Positions 1 through 9,830 are shown, numbered from the stretch's first letter. The stretch is 64,000 bases of DNA from an uncultured bacterium (GCA_905215345.1 CAJMPR010000019.1:1-64000); one strand, 5' to 3'. Made by a program: numbers and translations. The notes: generated by a model from the letters alone, not told the origin.

Positions 1-19
1 AATAAAAGGGTGGCATAAC

Positions 20-56
20 AAAAAAAAGAAGGTATCCTTTTCAGACACCTTCTTTC
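20..56 (-). terminator. Rho-independent terminator after the first esterase gene
   Basis: Read on the minus strand, a stem pairing AGAAGGTGTC with GGATACCTTCT closes a short A-rich loop and is followed by a run of eight T. It lies just past the stop codon of the esterase at 80-1219, so it probably ends the susC-susD-esterase transcript. Confidence 0.75.
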
Positions 57-79
57 GGATTAAGTAATTAGATAGATAA

Positions 80-1219
80 TTACAGCCACTTATCAAGGAA
101 CCGGAGTACAGCTTTCTGAACCTTCTTTCCACAGTCATGGGGCATATCCCAAATTTCTGTCTTTAACTTCTCATCGGCATCCCTACTTTTCCAGACATCT
201 TGCATAATCGAAAAAGCATCATTAACTCCTTCAGGTGGAAATAGTTTATCATCTTTCCCATTTAGGAAGAACATCGGTTTTGGACAAGCAATGGAAGCTA
301 TATGCGGATAATCCAAGTACCGCCGTAGCCCGGGCAGAGTGTTAGCAAACCCTCCATTTTCACGACCATATTTCCAAGAAAACTGGCAGTCGGTAGTCAC
401 CATCCAACACACCGCAACTCCCACCTTTACCTTTGCAGAAAGAGCAGCAAGCATCCAAGTACGGTAGGCTCCCATAGAAAATCCCATACATCCGATACGA
501 TTGGCATCTACCTCGGGCAATGTCGCTAAATAATCAGTAGTATACATATCTTCATAATTAATGAATCCACTCCAACAACGCCCCAACATTTGGAAATGCC
601 CAGCTATCCACATGTGTTTATTTCCGTCTATTCCTTCCTTGCGTCCACGTTCTCCCCAAAAAATAGCATCTATTGAAATTACCACATAGCCATTCGCTGC
701 CAAATAATCTCCTACATACTGACCACCATAACACTGCTTTGCCCATGCGTCTGCATCCTCAAGCACAGCTGGCTCTACTTCGAAAGGACGTATCATCTTT
801 TCTTTACCGATGGAGTAATGGCCACCATGATCATGTAAGAGTACTACTGCCGGAAAGGGTCCTTTACCATCGGGTATCAACATATAAGCATTTACCCGTG
901 AATATCCCGAGAGATTAAACTGTATTTTTTTCGCACGATAACCGTCACGCTGCTCTTCAGCCAATACCTCAGTTCGGTAGTCGGTAGTATAAGGAGGGGG
1001 AGCCAACATAGCATCCAATACTGTGGCGCGAGCTTGCTCACGCCATGCATCAAACTCTTTAACAGGGCTATTTCCCCAGGCCATGGGATAAGTTAGTTCT
1101 TTTTTTAATTCATCAAGAAAGGTCGGCATTTCCCGTTCCAACTCATAGCCTTTTACAGACTGAGAAAGGGCGGCCACCGAAGTGACCAGCCCTAACATGC
1201 AAAGAATAATATTTCTCAT
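80..1219 (-). CDS. secreted alpha/beta-hydrolase, probable carbohydrate esterase
   Basis: A 379-residue protein with an N-terminal signal peptide (hydrophobic stretch at about residues 4-19). It has an alpha/beta-hydrolase fold of the dienelactone-hydrolase/acetyl-xylan-esterase type. The nucleophile elbow reads GFSMG with Ser248, LLHDHGG near residue 130 fits the oxyanion-hole strand, and a late Asp and the His of PHDCG complete a plausible triad. It is the last gene of a minus-strand run, 19 bases after susD, so it is probably co-transcribed with the SusC/SusD pair. The neighbours (CE7, CE12, CE8, GH105) suggest it removes acetyl or other ester groups from a pectic glycan in the periplasm. 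The substrate is inferred from context only; a peptidase or lactonase role is not excluded. Confidence 0.75.
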   Translation of the reverse strand: MRNIILCMLGLVTSVAALSQSVKGYELEREMPTFLDELKKELTYPMAWGNSPVKEFDAWREQARATVLDAMLAPPPYTTDYRTEVLAEEQRDGYRAKKIQFNLSGYSRVNAYMLIPDGKGPFPAVVLLHDHGGHYSIGKEKMIRPFEVEPAVLEDADAWAKQCYGGQYVGDYLAANGYVVISIDAIFWGERGRKEGIDGNKHMWIAGHFQMLGRCWSGFINYEDMYTTDYLATLPEVDANRIGCMGFSMGAYRTWMLAALSAKVKVGVAVCWMVTTDCQFSWKYGRENGGFANTLPGLRRYLDYPHIASIACPKPMFFLNGKDDKLFPPEGVNDAFSIMQDVWKSRDADEKLKTEIWDMPHDCGKKVQKAVLRFLDKWL

Positions 1220-1238
1220 TACACAAACATTATATATC

Positions 1239-2771
1239 TTAATAATTCGGATTCTGCTCCAAGTTTGGATTATTAGTCAACTGAATGGCCGGAATAGGAT
1301 AAATACCTCTCCACTTTTCGGTTACAGTAGACTTATAGAACCAAGTATCAGTAAAATAAGAACCAAAACGAATCATATCACGACGACGTTGATTTTCCCA
1401 AATAAACTCACGTGCACGTTCTTCTTCAATTTTCTTCAAGGTCAATTCGTCCCAATCAGAAAGACTACTACGTCTACGCACCTGATTTACCAATTCGAGT
1501 GCATCGTCCAATTCAATACCTTGTCTGAACAAAGCCTCCGCTTTCATCAGAAGTACATTGGCATAGCGTTCCAAAATATAATCATTATCCGCCTTGCTAC
1601 CAGACCAAGCTACACCTATTGGTGAATACTTCAGTACCCGATAACCTTCATTATCTTGGGCAGATACCATATCCTTGATAGTCGTCAGTACCAGTTGCTT
1701 TCCATTTTCATCGCACAACGGTGTCACTCCATCCTGATAATACTGTGGACCATATTCAAGCAATTCCAAACGTTCGTCACCCGCTTCATAACGATTCAGA
1801 GCTTCATCTGTAAAACAATACCCATTGGCAGGTGCAAAAGGCAAATTGTATTTCTTTTGATCCAAAGCATGTTGGGCATAAAGCATAAACTCATTTCCAT
1901 CTACACCTTTCGAAGGATCTACTGCAAAAGCTGAAATGATCTCCGTAGATCCCGCCTCATTTGTAGCAAGAAAACAGTCGCCTACTTTATCTTCCAGTGA
2001 GTAAGCGTTAGTACCAATAACATTGTTACACATAGTTACTACATCTCCCCAGTGAGATTCGCCTGCATAAACCTCTGCATTCAGATAAACAGAAGCCAAT
2101 GCCGTATAAATAGCCTCTTTGGTAAAACGGGGATAGTATGAAGCACGATTCACTTCTTTAACAGATGGCAATTCCGCCGCTGCTTCGGAGAACTCCTTCA
2201 CAATAAAGTCATATACAGCCTTTCTTGATTCGGTTTTTGGAAGATTATTAGCGTCCACTTTAGCCCCAGTAAAGAGAGGAACATTTCCAAAATAATCCAT
2301 TGCATAATAATATCCATAAGCCCGAAGCGCCCGTGTCTCGGCTATCAAAACCTTCAGATTGTCTTTCAATGGAGAAGCTTCCATACTTGCCAACACCGCA
2401 TTCGCGCCACCAATAACTTTAAAAATACTTCCTTCCCATACACGTTCAAGCGCAGCATTATCCGGTGTAATCTTGTGCGCCATGATTTGCATATTGGCTT
2501 CATCATACCAACCGCCACTGGCACGTCCCGGACAAAAGAATTCATCCGTTCCATACTCACTTACACGCCAACCATCGCCACCGGCTCTCGACATATAGGA
2601 CAAGAACTGGTATACACCTACGATGGAAGAAAGAGCTTCCTCTTCTGTTTGATAATAAGTCTCGGGGGAGAGTCGTCCAAACAACTCTTCATCCAGATTA
2701 AGACAACTGGACAGCATCCCCATACCTACTCCACATGCTATTATGCTTTTAAATATATTTGTTGCTTTCAT
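1239..2771 (-). CDS. SusD/RagB-family surface glycan-binding lipoprotein
   Basis: A 510-residue lipoprotein. The signal peptide ends in LSSC with Cys23 as the lipidation site, followed by acidic residues (LNLDEELFG) as in surface-exported Bacteroides lipoproteins. The family start (LDEELFGRLSPETYYQTEEE), the TPR-like helical middle and the C-terminal ending in NPNLEQNPNY are typical of RagB/SusD proteins. It would sit on the SusC barrel at 2793-5786 as a lid and bind oligosaccharides for import. The gene starts 21 bases after susC on the same strand, the usual order. Pectic ligand specificity is inferred from the surrounding esterases and GH105. Confidence 0.93.
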   Translation of the reverse strand: MKATNIFKSIIACGVGMGMLSSCLNLDEELFGRLSPETYYQTEEEALSSIVGVYQFLSYMSRAGGDGWRVSEYGTDEFFCPGRASGGWYDEANMQIMAHKITPDNAALERVWEGSIFKVIGGANAVLASMEASPLKDNLKVLIAETRALRAYGYYYAMDYFGNVPLFTGAKVDANNLPKTESRKAVYDFIVKEFSEAAAELPSVKEVNRASYYPRFTKEAIYTALASVYLNAEVYAGESHWGDVVTMCNNVIGTNAYSLEDKVGDCFLATNEAGSTEIISAFAVDPSKGVDGNEFMLYAQHALDQKKYNLPFAPANGYCFTDEALNRYEAGDERLELLEYGPQYYQDGVTPLCDENGKQLVLTTIKDMVSAQDNEGYRVLKYSPIGVAWSGSKADNDYILERYANVLLMKAEALFRQGIELDDALELVNQVRRRSSLSDWDELTLKKIEEERAREFIWENQRRRDMIRFGSYFTDTWFYKSTVTEKWRGIYPIPAIQLTNNPNLEQNPNY

Positions 2772-2792
2772 CTTTACAGTATTAATTAAGAT

Positions 2793-5786
2793 TTAAAATG
2801 AAACGTTGATACCCATTGTAAAAGTACGGGCCTTCGGATAACTCAGATAATCGATGCCCAAAGGAGCCACACCCGTTCTGGAAACTTCGGAGTTCACTTC
2901 AGGATCCAAACCGGAATATCCGGTGATGACAAATAGATTCTGGGCAGATACGAATACACGTGCACGAGTGATACGCAAGGGTCTGTAACTAAAGTCATAC
3001 CCTAAAGAAATATTATCCATGCGCAAAAACGAACCATCCTCTATAAATCTGGAAGAAAATATTTTTGCTTCTTCACGGTTTACCCCTGCTGTTACCGCTT
3101 CTTTCAGGACGTTTCTACCGGGTAGATTATTCAGATAAGCCATGTTATTTGCCGTACAATTGTAGACATCATTACCCACACTACCACGCAAGTTCATGCT
3201 CAGGCTCCAATTTTTATAATGCAGGGATGTCGCAATACCATAAGTAAAATCGGGTTGTGCACAGCCTATAACTTCCTGTTCTCCATTATTGGCAAATTGT
3301 TCCTTGCCATCTACAATTCCCGTAAATCTCTTTCCATAGAAAGTACCCAACGGATGTCCCGGCATAACCAACTGTGCATAAGTTCCTGAAAGCCCCTGTC
3401 CCTGACAAGGTGCGACCTTCATATTCTCGCCGGTCCACTTTTCATTCGATAAACTGATAAGTTCATTCTTATTACGACTAAAGTTAAGATTCACATCCCA
3501 TGAAAAATCTTTAGTACGAAGAACATCAAATCCTAGATCAATTTCTATACCTTGATTTTTCACAGAACCTACGTTGGCAATCTGAGAAGTTATTAATGAA
3601 GGAGAAGGTACAGCTACCGAAAGCAGCAAGTCAGTGGTTTTCTTATAGTAATAGTCAATGCTACCACGAATGCGTCCATTAAAAAATCCAAAATCTAAAC
3701 CTATATCAGTCTGTGCAGTTTGTTCCCACTTAATATCAGGGTTAGAGTATTGTTGTGGCAATACGATTGTTATCTTTTCGCCCCCCACTAAATATCCGCT
3801 TGTACTGGCTCCTAATGTATTCAAAGAGTTATAGTTGCCTATTTCTTGATTACCAGTGATACCGTAGCTCACACGTAATTTCAGGTCTGTAAGTACATCG
3901 CTATGATAGAAATCTTCCTGGGAAATACGCCAAGATGCAGCAGCAGATGGGAATACACCCCATTTATGGTCTGCACCGAAACGACTGGAACCATCGCGAC
4001 GCACTGTAGCTGTAAGAAGATACTTATCAGCATAATTATAGTTCACACGCCCATACATAGATATCAAAGTGTTACTTTGCGCAAAACTACTGATACTTTC
4101 TACCGTTTTGGCAGCTGCTGTACTATACCATTTGAACGTATCTGACAGAAAGCCATAGGCACGTGTATGATTACCTTCATCAAAGAAGTATTGGTAAGAG
4201 TAACCCAACATAGCATCTACAGAGTGTTTACCAAACTTCTGATTGTATTTCAGGATTGTTTCTAACAGTTTGGAATAGTCAGACAACTTCTGTACACTTA
4301 CATATCCATTGCTACTATTACCCAACAAATTACTTTTAGAGATATACGAATTACGCTCTGTCTGATTATAAGTATAGCCAGCGTTTATCTGCAACGTAAA
4401 TGGTTTATAAAAATTCCAGTCAGCAGTAAGGTTGCCTAAGAATTTTCTATTTTTACGTTCATCCAGTATTTCAGAAGCAAAAGACACCGGGTTTACACGG
4501 TAAGGAGGTGCATCAATAAAGTCTCCTTCGTCATTACGAACCGGATAAGTGGGATTGAACACATATGCCTCGTACAGCATACTACTCCCCATTTCACTAC
4601 CAACAGTGTTGGAAACCGGTGCTTGATCAGCATGAGTTTCACCATAACTCAAATTCAAACTCAATTTCAATTTTCCATCCAAAGCCGAATGATTTACATT
4701 CATACGGGCATTAGCACTCGTCATTCCTGAGCCCAACATAATGCCGTCTTGGTTACTATAACCCAGAGAAGCACGGTAGTTTGTATCGTCACCGCCGCTC
4801 ATGAAAGAAAGATAGTGATTTTGAGAAATAGCCGTACGGAAGATGCGATCTTGCCAATCAGCATTATCACCTTTATCATCGAGGCTAAGTCCCAAATCAT
4901 TAACGGCTTTCCTATATTCATCACCTGTCAATACATCCAATTTATTAGCTGCATTTGAAATACCCAGATTAAAACTATAATCTAATTGCTTTACCCCCTT
5001 TTTACCTTTCTTGGTAGTAATCATAATCACACCGTTTGCACCACGCGACCCATAAATAGCGGTAGCTGAAGCATCTTTCAATATATTAATTGATTCAATG
5101 TCATTAGGATTTAAAGTGGATAGCGGATTAACAGTCTCTTGATCGAAGAAATCTGTATTACTTCCCGTAGAAGCTATGTGACTGGAACTTACACCTGCCG
5201 ATGCATTAATAGGCACACCGTCAATAACATATAAGGGATCATTAGATGCAGTAATTGATGTACCTCCACGTACACGAATAGTATTGGAACCACCAGGCTT
5301 ACCACTATTTTGGCTAATATTTACCCCAGAAAAGGCTCCTTGCATAAGTTGCTGAGGACTAAGATCATTACCAGCTTTAAATTTGTCGCTGGTAATAGAA
5401 GAAACAGAACCGGTTAGATCAGACTTTTTCATCGTTCCATACCCCACTACAACTACTTCTTCCAAAGCTTGCGCATCATCTAGCATCACCACGTCAACCG
5501 TGTTTCGCATACCCACGGTAACTTCTTGTGATACATATCCAATATAAGAAAATACAAGCGTGGCTTTCCCCCCTGAAACGGATAGAGAGTATTTGCCATC
5601 AACATCAGTAATTGCTCCTAAAGCAGAATTACCTTTTACTGTTACATTCACCCCTATTAAAGGTTCTTGTTTACTGTCAGTCACCGTTCCGGAAATCGTT
5701 CTGTTCTGTGCAAAAGCGCATTGCGCTACCAGTATTGCCAAGACACAACATAAACTTCTGACATCAAAATTCAAAATGTTTTTCAT
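2793..5786 (-). CDS. SusC/RagA-family TonB-dependent outer-membrane transporter
   Basis: A 997-residue protein. In order it has a signal peptide (about 1-26, ending in CAFAQ), a carboxypeptidase-regulatory-like domain (about 28-105), the family motif EEVVVVGYGTMKKSDLTGSV, a plug with VIDGVPINA and DASATAIYGSRGANGVIM, then a C-terminal barrel ending in TFTMGINVSF. Together with the SusD lipoprotein downstream it should import oligosaccharides across the outer membrane using TonB. There is no N-terminal STN domain, so it is not a direct anti-sigma-signalling type. Regulation is not visible in the 298 bases upstream. Confidence 0.95.
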   Translation of the reverse strand: MKNILNFDVRSLCCVLAILVAQCAFAQNRTISGTVTDSKQEPLIGVNVTVKGNSALGAITDVDGKYSLSVSGGKATLVFSYIGYVSQEVTVGMRNTVDVVMLDDAQALEEVVVVGYGTMKKSDLTGSVSSITSDKFKAGNDLSPQQLMQGAFSGVNISQNSGKPGGSNTIRVRGGTSITASNDPLYVIDGVPINASAGVSSSHIASTGSNTDFFDQETVNPLSTLNPNDIESINILKDASATAIYGSRGANGVIMITTKKGKKGVKQLDYSFNLGISNAANKLDVLTGDEYRKAVNDLGLSLDDKGDNADWQDRIFRTAISQNHYLSFMSGGDDTNYRASLGYSNQDGIMLGSGMTSANARMNVNHSALDGKLKLSLNLSYGETHADQAPVSNTVGSEMGSSMLYEAYVFNPTYPVRNDEGDFIDAPPYRVNPVSFASEILDERKNRKFLGNLTADWNFYKPFTLQINAGYTYNQTERNSYISKSNLLGNSSNGYVSVQKLSDYSKLLETILKYNQKFGKHSVDAMLGYSYQYFFDEGNHTRAYGFLSDTFKWYSTAAAKTVESISSFAQSNTLISMYGRVNYNYADKYLLTATVRRDGSSRFGADHKWGVFPSAAASWRISQEDFYHSDVLTDLKLRVSYGITGNQEIGNYNSLNTLGASTSGYLVGGEKITIVLPQQYSNPDIKWEQTAQTDIGLDFGFFNGRIRGSIDYYYKKTTDLLLSVAVPSPSLITSQIANVGSVKNQGIEIDLGFDVLRTKDFSWDVNLNFSRNKNELISLSNEKWTGENMKVAPCQGQGLSGTYAQLVMPGHPLGTFYGKRFTGIVDGKEQFANNGEQEVIGCAQPDFTYGIATSLHYKNWSLSMNLRGSVGNDVYNCTANNMAYLNNLPGRNVLKEAVTAGVNREEAKIFSSRFIEDGSFLRMDNISLGYDFSYRPLRITRARVFVSAQNLFVITGYSGLDPEVNSEVSRTGVAPLGIDYLSYPKARTFTMGINVSF

Positions 5787-6030
5787 ATCATTACATTTGG
5801 TTAATAAATAAAGACTCCAAATCTCTCAACGCAAGGTGATATTCTATTTTTCTTGCTCCACAAAGAAGGAGATTATCCGTGTTTTCCGAGTGAAAAATAT
5901 GCTCAAATAGGTGTAAAAATAGCCTTGCCCATTTTTTAAAACTAATCGGGAGAAGATAGCAACAGATATTCCACTTTTTTCCACTATTTTTTCTCCTGCC
6001 AGTAATTCGTTATCATCGTGTTTATATATA

Positions 6031-6063
6031 AAAATAAAAGAGAGCAAATCATCACCCTCTTTT
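6031..6063 (-). terminator. probable Rho-independent terminator after the CE7 esterase gene
   Basis: On the minus strand AAAAGAG pairs with CTCTTTT across a 13-base loop and is followed by ATTTTTATA. It separates the CE7 esterase from susC, suggesting that susC-susD-esterase starts from its own promoter in 5787-6030. No clean CAAAnnTA box was found in that stretch. Confidence 0.5.
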
Positions 6064-6084
6064 AGACTGCAGAACTATAAAGTT

Positions 6085-7398
6085 TTATTTCTGTAAATGT
6101 TTTAATATCCATTCCAGATGTCCGTATTCCGTATCTTCGGATGTCCAATGCTCGTTAATGGGTGTAATCAAAGACTCTTTCGGACAATTTAATACATTAT
6201 ATACCGCATAACTTGTAGTGGGAGGACAAACATCGTCATTGTATCCCCAAGTGATATAAGTCGGTACTTTAATCTGATGGGCGAAATTCACAACGTCATA
6301 ATAAGCCATTGTTTTCAGTTTGTCGGGAGTATCCATACCGGATACACGGAAGAAATGGGGATAACCTCCCGCACGTCCCGCCATATATCCCGCCATATCA
6401 GTAAGTGCCGGATGATTGGCTACACAAGCCGTAACACGGGAATCAAGTCCGGTAGTTATCAACGACAATGCACCACCTTGACTGCCACCCTGCACAATGA
6501 CATTCTTGCCGTCCCATTCAGGAAGGGAAGTAAGCAAGTCGATGCTACGTACACATGCCAGATAGACACGTTTCATATAGTAATTGTCACGATTCTCAAG
6601 GCTATTGTTCAGGTAACCATTCTCTCTGCCGTTGAAAGCGGTAGATATTTCCTTAAATTCTTCGGCAGTCATCTCCGGATTCAAGCCATGAATTTCTATC
6701 TCGAAGCGGATACAACCTTGCTCTGCATAATACTTATGGCGCAGAGGTTCTTTGATTGTCTTAATTCCTGCTCCCGGAGGACAAAGCACTACGGGACAAG
6801 AGCCTTTCTCAGCATTCTTAGGGTAAAACAAGTATCCGTAAATGGCTTGTCCCTGAGTATTCAACTGAAGTTTTACCAGATAACAATCCACTTTATCGGT
6901 GCAATACTCCTCCACCCGCTTCTTGGTATACTGCAAAGGGAATGTAGCGGCTTCCGCTTTATTGTTGTCCCAGAATTCCTTGAAGTCGGCAGGCATTTGA
7001 GTGTAAGGCCGTATCTTCTCGGGAGAAAATCCCACTTTCACATGGTGCTTGTAGGTTTTATCGCCCACAACGGCTGTCATGCGGCAATCGCGGAAACCGG
7101 GTTGTTTCATAGTACCCATAGGTATAACGGCTTTACCGTCTTTCAACACAACGGAACCTTTGGCATCGGCAGGCATCATATCACCCCCTAATTCATAGTT
7201 CACAGTCACCCCGTCTTGCGGAATGCCATATTTATAGAACTGAACTTCAACCGTAGCTTTCTCACCGGTCTTATACAACCAATCGGCATGATTGGGAACA
7301 GTTACCCAAAGGACATCACTTCTGTACGGGTAGTTCTCTGCCTGTACAAGAGTTGAAAGCAATACTGTTAACAGTACGAATAATAAATTTTTCTTCAT
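6085..7398 (-). CDS. CE7-family acetylxylan esterase / cephalosporin-C deacetylase-like
   Basis: A 437-residue protein with a signal peptide ending near LVQA (residue 20), so periplasmic. An N-terminal beta domain of about 130 residues comes before the hydrolase domain, which opens with the CE7-like block PADFKEFWDNNKAEA. The nucleophile motif is GGSQGG with Ser306; NDDVCPP near residue 390 and a C-terminal His (YGHLEW) fit the Asp and His of the triad. CE7 enzymes deacetylate small sugars and oligosaccharides. The extra N-terminal domain is common in Bacteroides members. It lies 46 bases after the CE12-CE8 gene on the same strand, with a heptad repeat between them. Acetylated pectic oligosaccharides are the likely substrate, by context. 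Confidence 0.85.
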   Translation of the reverse strand: MKKNLLFVLLTVLLSTLVQAENYPYRSDVLWVTVPNHADWLYKTGEKATVEVQFYKYGIPQDGVTVNYELGGDMMPADAKGSVVLKDGKAVIPMGTMKQPGFRDCRMTAVVGDKTYKHHVKVGFSPEKIRPYTQMPADFKEFWDNNKAEAATFPLQYTKKRVEEYCTDKVDCYLVKLQLNTQGQAIYGYLFYPKNAEKGSCPVVLCPPGAGIKTIKEPLRHKYYAEQGCIRFEIEIHGLNPEMTAEEFKEISTAFNGRENGYLNNSLENRDNYYMKRVYLACVRSIDLLTSLPEWDGKNVIVQGGSQGGALSLITTGLDSRVTACVANHPALTDMAGYMAGRAGGYPHFFRVSGMDTPDKLKTMAYYDVVNFAHQIKVPTYITWGYNDDVCPPTTSYAVYNVLNCPKESLITPINEHWTSEDTEYGHLEWILKHLQK

Positions 7399-7409
7399 TG
7401 GTAGGATTA

Positions 7410-7437
7410 AAGTTATGAGTTATAAGTTATGAGTTAT
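7410..7437. repeat. half heptad-repeat element (AGTTATG words)
   Basis: Four tandem 7-mers of the AGTTATG/AGTTATA/AGTTATT type fill the gap between the CE12-CE8 gene and the CE7 gene. The words match the left arm of the full element at 21780-21868. No core and no opposite arm are present, so this is a half element. Confidence 0.7.
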
Positions 7438-7444
7438 TTTCATA

Positions 7445-9211
7445 TCAGCGTTTAATCATTAATAAAGCATTTCCATCTTCTGCCGGATTCCACCCATCAT
7501 CACCGCTCAATATAGTCTTTATCTCATAACCTTTTAAATCTTTCAACTGATGAGAGAAAGAAGCGCGGGCTTTCGGATTGGCTCCTTCACCTTTGCTTTT
7601 ATATTCGGCATAGAAAACGGTCTTTTCATTATCCTTATTGCCCCAATTATCCCATCCGGCAGGTGCAATGTGTTTACCAAGCTCACAACGGATAAACACG
7701 GCTTGTCCATAAGGACGCCAGGGACGTGAAAGGAACACACGGTCTACACCGGTATCGGCAGTCAACTTACAATCATAAAAAACATAGCCGTACTTCTGCC
7801 CTTTATCGGTTGAAGGAGCCGTTACATAACCGTTACCTTTACTATTGATGTGGCAGCGATTGAAAACAACCGTAGACCATCCGAAGATAAAATCGACCGT
7901 TCCCTCTACGTAACAATCTTCATAATATTGGCGACAACCTTTTCCATAGGTATACAGCGTATCTTGGAACCCGAGAAAACGGCAGCTCTTGAAATAAGCG
8001 CGGTCGGCACTGATAAAACAAGCTACCGCTTGCCCCACCGGACCGGCAGTATTCTCAAACGTAATATTCTCAGCATAAAAGTCAGGAGCATAAATATAGC
8101 AGGTGGACGAGCCGGATGTTCCCTTGTTCTCGCCGAAGACATTGGGTTTACCGGCATAATCGTCATACGAAATGACAGCACCTTCCTGTCCGAGCAAAGA
8201 GATATTAATCTTGCTCTCCGGAACTATCAACTTTTCCTTATACACTCCACGACGTACCAATATCGTAGTACGCACTTCTTTACGAAAGTCGGGAACTGCA
8301 TCAATCGCTTCCTGTATGGTAAAGAAATCACCGCTACCATCTTGCGCTACCACATAATCGTAATGACGTACGTATTTTGCCAATTCCGGCACAATCCCGG
8401 CAATAGCATCCACTGTAAGCCCCGCTATGAGGCGTGCACCATATACATTCAGGTGTGTATTGTCCTCACGTCCGTTGGGCATGGCAGGTACCACATTGGC
8501 AGGTACCCACATAAAAAGTTTCTTGGACTCTTCAGGTCCCATACCTTCCACAAGGTCATGAGTGAGTTTGTTCATATCTACAAAAGGTACGTTCAGCTCT
8601 TTCGCTACATTGCGTGGGGAATCCAGATAAGCCCCGTGTGTATCTATCAATTTATCCCCTTTTGCCGGAGTGGCAATTGGCGACGCATCCTGTTTGGCAT
8701 CGGGATTAATTCCCTTACGAATATCATCCTGAATGATGGCCTGTGCCACAGCTTTATCATCGGAAGTACCGAAATTACGGCGTACAATCGAGTTGAAAAG
8801 TACCGGAATACCACCCTTTGCCCGTGTTTCGTTCACAAACTTGCGAAGGTTGGCATCAAATGTCGTTCCCGGATCGGTATGTCGGTCTGCTTTAGGTTTT
8901 TCATCGTTATGGCCGAACTGAATGAAAACATAATCCCCCTTTTTAATCAGGGAGAGAACTTTGTCCCAACGTCCTTCATCAATAAAACTCTTGGAACTTC
9001 GTCCATTTTGCGCATGATTATCTACAATGATATCTTCGGAGAAAAAACCGGGTAACGCATGCCCCCACCCTCTTTCGGGGTTACCACCCGTCAACGATTT
9101 ATCGGCCATTGTAGAATCACCGATCATAAAAACAGTAATCTTCGGTTTATCGGATGTAAAAGCCGAAAACAAAAGAAACAGCCCTAAAAGCAAAATCAAC
9201 TTATGTTTCAT
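7445..9211 (-). CDS. two-domain pectin esterase: CE12 acetylesterase fused to CE8 pectin methylesterase
   Basis: A 588-residue exported protein (signal peptide about 1-19). Residues about 24-270 form an SGNH/GDSL hydrolase of the rhamnogalacturonan-acetylesterase type: GDSTM with Ser33, IQFGHNDEKP, and DNTHLN carrying the catalytic Asp/His. Residues about 280-575 form a right-handed beta-helix pectin methylesterase: GQAVA, FQDTLY with Asp417, VDFIFG with Asp440, and RPWRPYG with Arg496, all expected active-site residues. One chain should therefore remove both acetyl and methyl esters from homogalacturonan or rhamnogalacturonan in the periplasm, preparing it for lyases. It is divergent from the KdgF-like cupin gene at 9356. 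Confidence 0.92.
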   Translation of the reverse strand: MKHKLILLLGLFLLFSAFTSDKPKITVFMIGDSTMADKSLTGGNPERGWGHALPGFFSEDIIVDNHAQNGRSSKSFIDEGRWDKVLSLIKKGDYVFIQFGHNDEKPKADRHTDPGTTFDANLRKFVNETRAKGGIPVLFNSIVRRNFGTSDDKAVAQAIIQDDIRKGINPDAKQDASPIATPAKGDKLIDTHGAYLDSPRNVAKELNVPFVDMNKLTHDLVEGMGPEESKKLFMWVPANVVPAMPNGREDNTHLNVYGARLIAGLTVDAIAGIVPELAKYVRHYDYVVAQDGSGDFFTIQEAIDAVPDFRKEVRTTILVRRGVYKEKLIVPESKINISLLGQEGAVISYDDYAGKPNVFGENKGTSGSSTCYIYAPDFYAENITFENTAGPVGQAVACFISADRAYFKSCRFLGFQDTLYTYGKGCRQYYEDCYVEGTVDFIFGWSTVVFNRCHINSKGNGYVTAPSTDKGQKYGYVFYDCKLTADTGVDRVFLSRPWRPYGQAVFIRCELGKHIAPAGWDNWGNKDNEKTVFYAEYKSKGEGANPKARASFSHQLKDLKGYEIKTILSGDDGWNPAEDGNALLMIKR

Positions 9212-9318
9212 ATTTTCTTATTATATAAAGGTTTTATTTTCCGCTGCAATGTTAACCAAAATCATGCTGCCCGAGGTGCAAAAAAAGTCGCAATCAGTAG
9301 AAAAATTAATTTTAATCG

Positions 9319-9326
9319 TATATTTG
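9319..9326 (+). promoter_or_regulatory. Bacteroides -7 promoter box for the cupin gene
   Basis: TATATTTG matches the Bacteroides TAnnTTTG box and lies 30 bases before the ATG. The -33 box is not clear. Confidence 0.5.
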
Positions 9327-9355
9327 CCCGACTAATCAACTTATAAACATACCCA

Positions 9356-9703
9356 ATGAAAAAGACAAGAAGCAATACATTCATTCTGGAAGAAGAAAAA
9401 GCATGGGAACCTGCCGGTGAGGGCGTTGTTCGTCAAATTATGGGATATGACGGTCAGGTGATGCTTGTTAAGGTTAAATTTGAGCAGGGTGCAGTGGGCA
9501 CGCCCCATACACATTATCATACTCAAACCACTTACGTTGCAAGCGGGAAATTCGAGTTTACCGTCAACGGAGAGAAACAAACAGTTTCGGCAGGCGATGG
9601 CATTTACATCGAGCCGGATGCAGTACATGGATGTACTTGCCTGGAATCCGGTATACTAATTGACTGTTTCAGTCCCATGAGAGCCGACTTTTTAAAGCCT
9701 TAA
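9356..9703 (+). CDS. kdgF: KdgF-like cupin, unsaturated uronate linearisation
   Basis: A 115-residue single-domain cupin without a signal peptide. The metal-binding motif includes GTPHTHYHTQTTYVASGKFE, and the second cupin motif contains GDGIYIEPDAVHGC. KdgF proteins of this size convert 4,5-unsaturated galacturonate, released by GH105 or lyases, to the linear 5-keto-4-deoxyuronate. The position between two pectin methylesterase genes, near GH105 and KduI, supports this. It is predicted to be cytoplasmic, whereas the KduI of this locus carries a signal peptide, so the two steps may occur in different compartments. It is monocistronic and convergent with the CE8 gene at 9831. A generic cupin role remains possible. 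Confidence 0.8.
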   Translation: MKKTRSNTFILEEEKAWEPAGEGVVRQIMGYDGQVMLVKVKFEQGAVGTPHTHYHTQTTYVASGKFEFTVNGEKQTVSAGDGIYIEPDAVHGCTCLESGILIDCFSPMRADFLKP

Positions 9704-9711
9704 TATGCAAA

Positions 9712-9758
9712 TTTTATGAAGTTAACTTTAACGCTGTGTTAAAGTTAACTTCGTAAAA
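9712..9758. terminator. bidirectional hairpin between convergent cupin and CE8 genes
   Basis: A perfect 15-bp stem (9718-9732 with 9738-9752, GAAGTTAACTTTAAC) closes the loop GCTGT. Flanking TTTTA and TAAAA extend the pairing and give short T runs on both strands. It sits where two convergent genes end. Confidence 0.75.
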
Positions 9759-9830
9759 ACAGGTTGTTAACTTCCTTTTCCCAATATATTAACTTCCTAT
9801 TTTCAAGAAACCACGTTTGCATTAACAGTG

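Noticed and set aside
5844..6047. A 67-codon minus-strand frame between the CE7 and susC genes
   Set aside because: It overlaps the terminator of the CE7 gene, has no recognisable domain, and its sequence looks like chance in an AT-rich leader.
6277..7191. A 304-codon plus-strand frame opposite the CE7 esterase
   Set aside because: It is the shadow of a real gene. The minus-strand protein has a signal peptide and an intact catalytic motif, while the plus frame has no family features.
7850..9055. A 401-codon plus-strand frame opposite the CE12-CE8 gene
   Set aside because: Both catalytic domains are clear on the minus strand. The plus frame is an antisense shadow.
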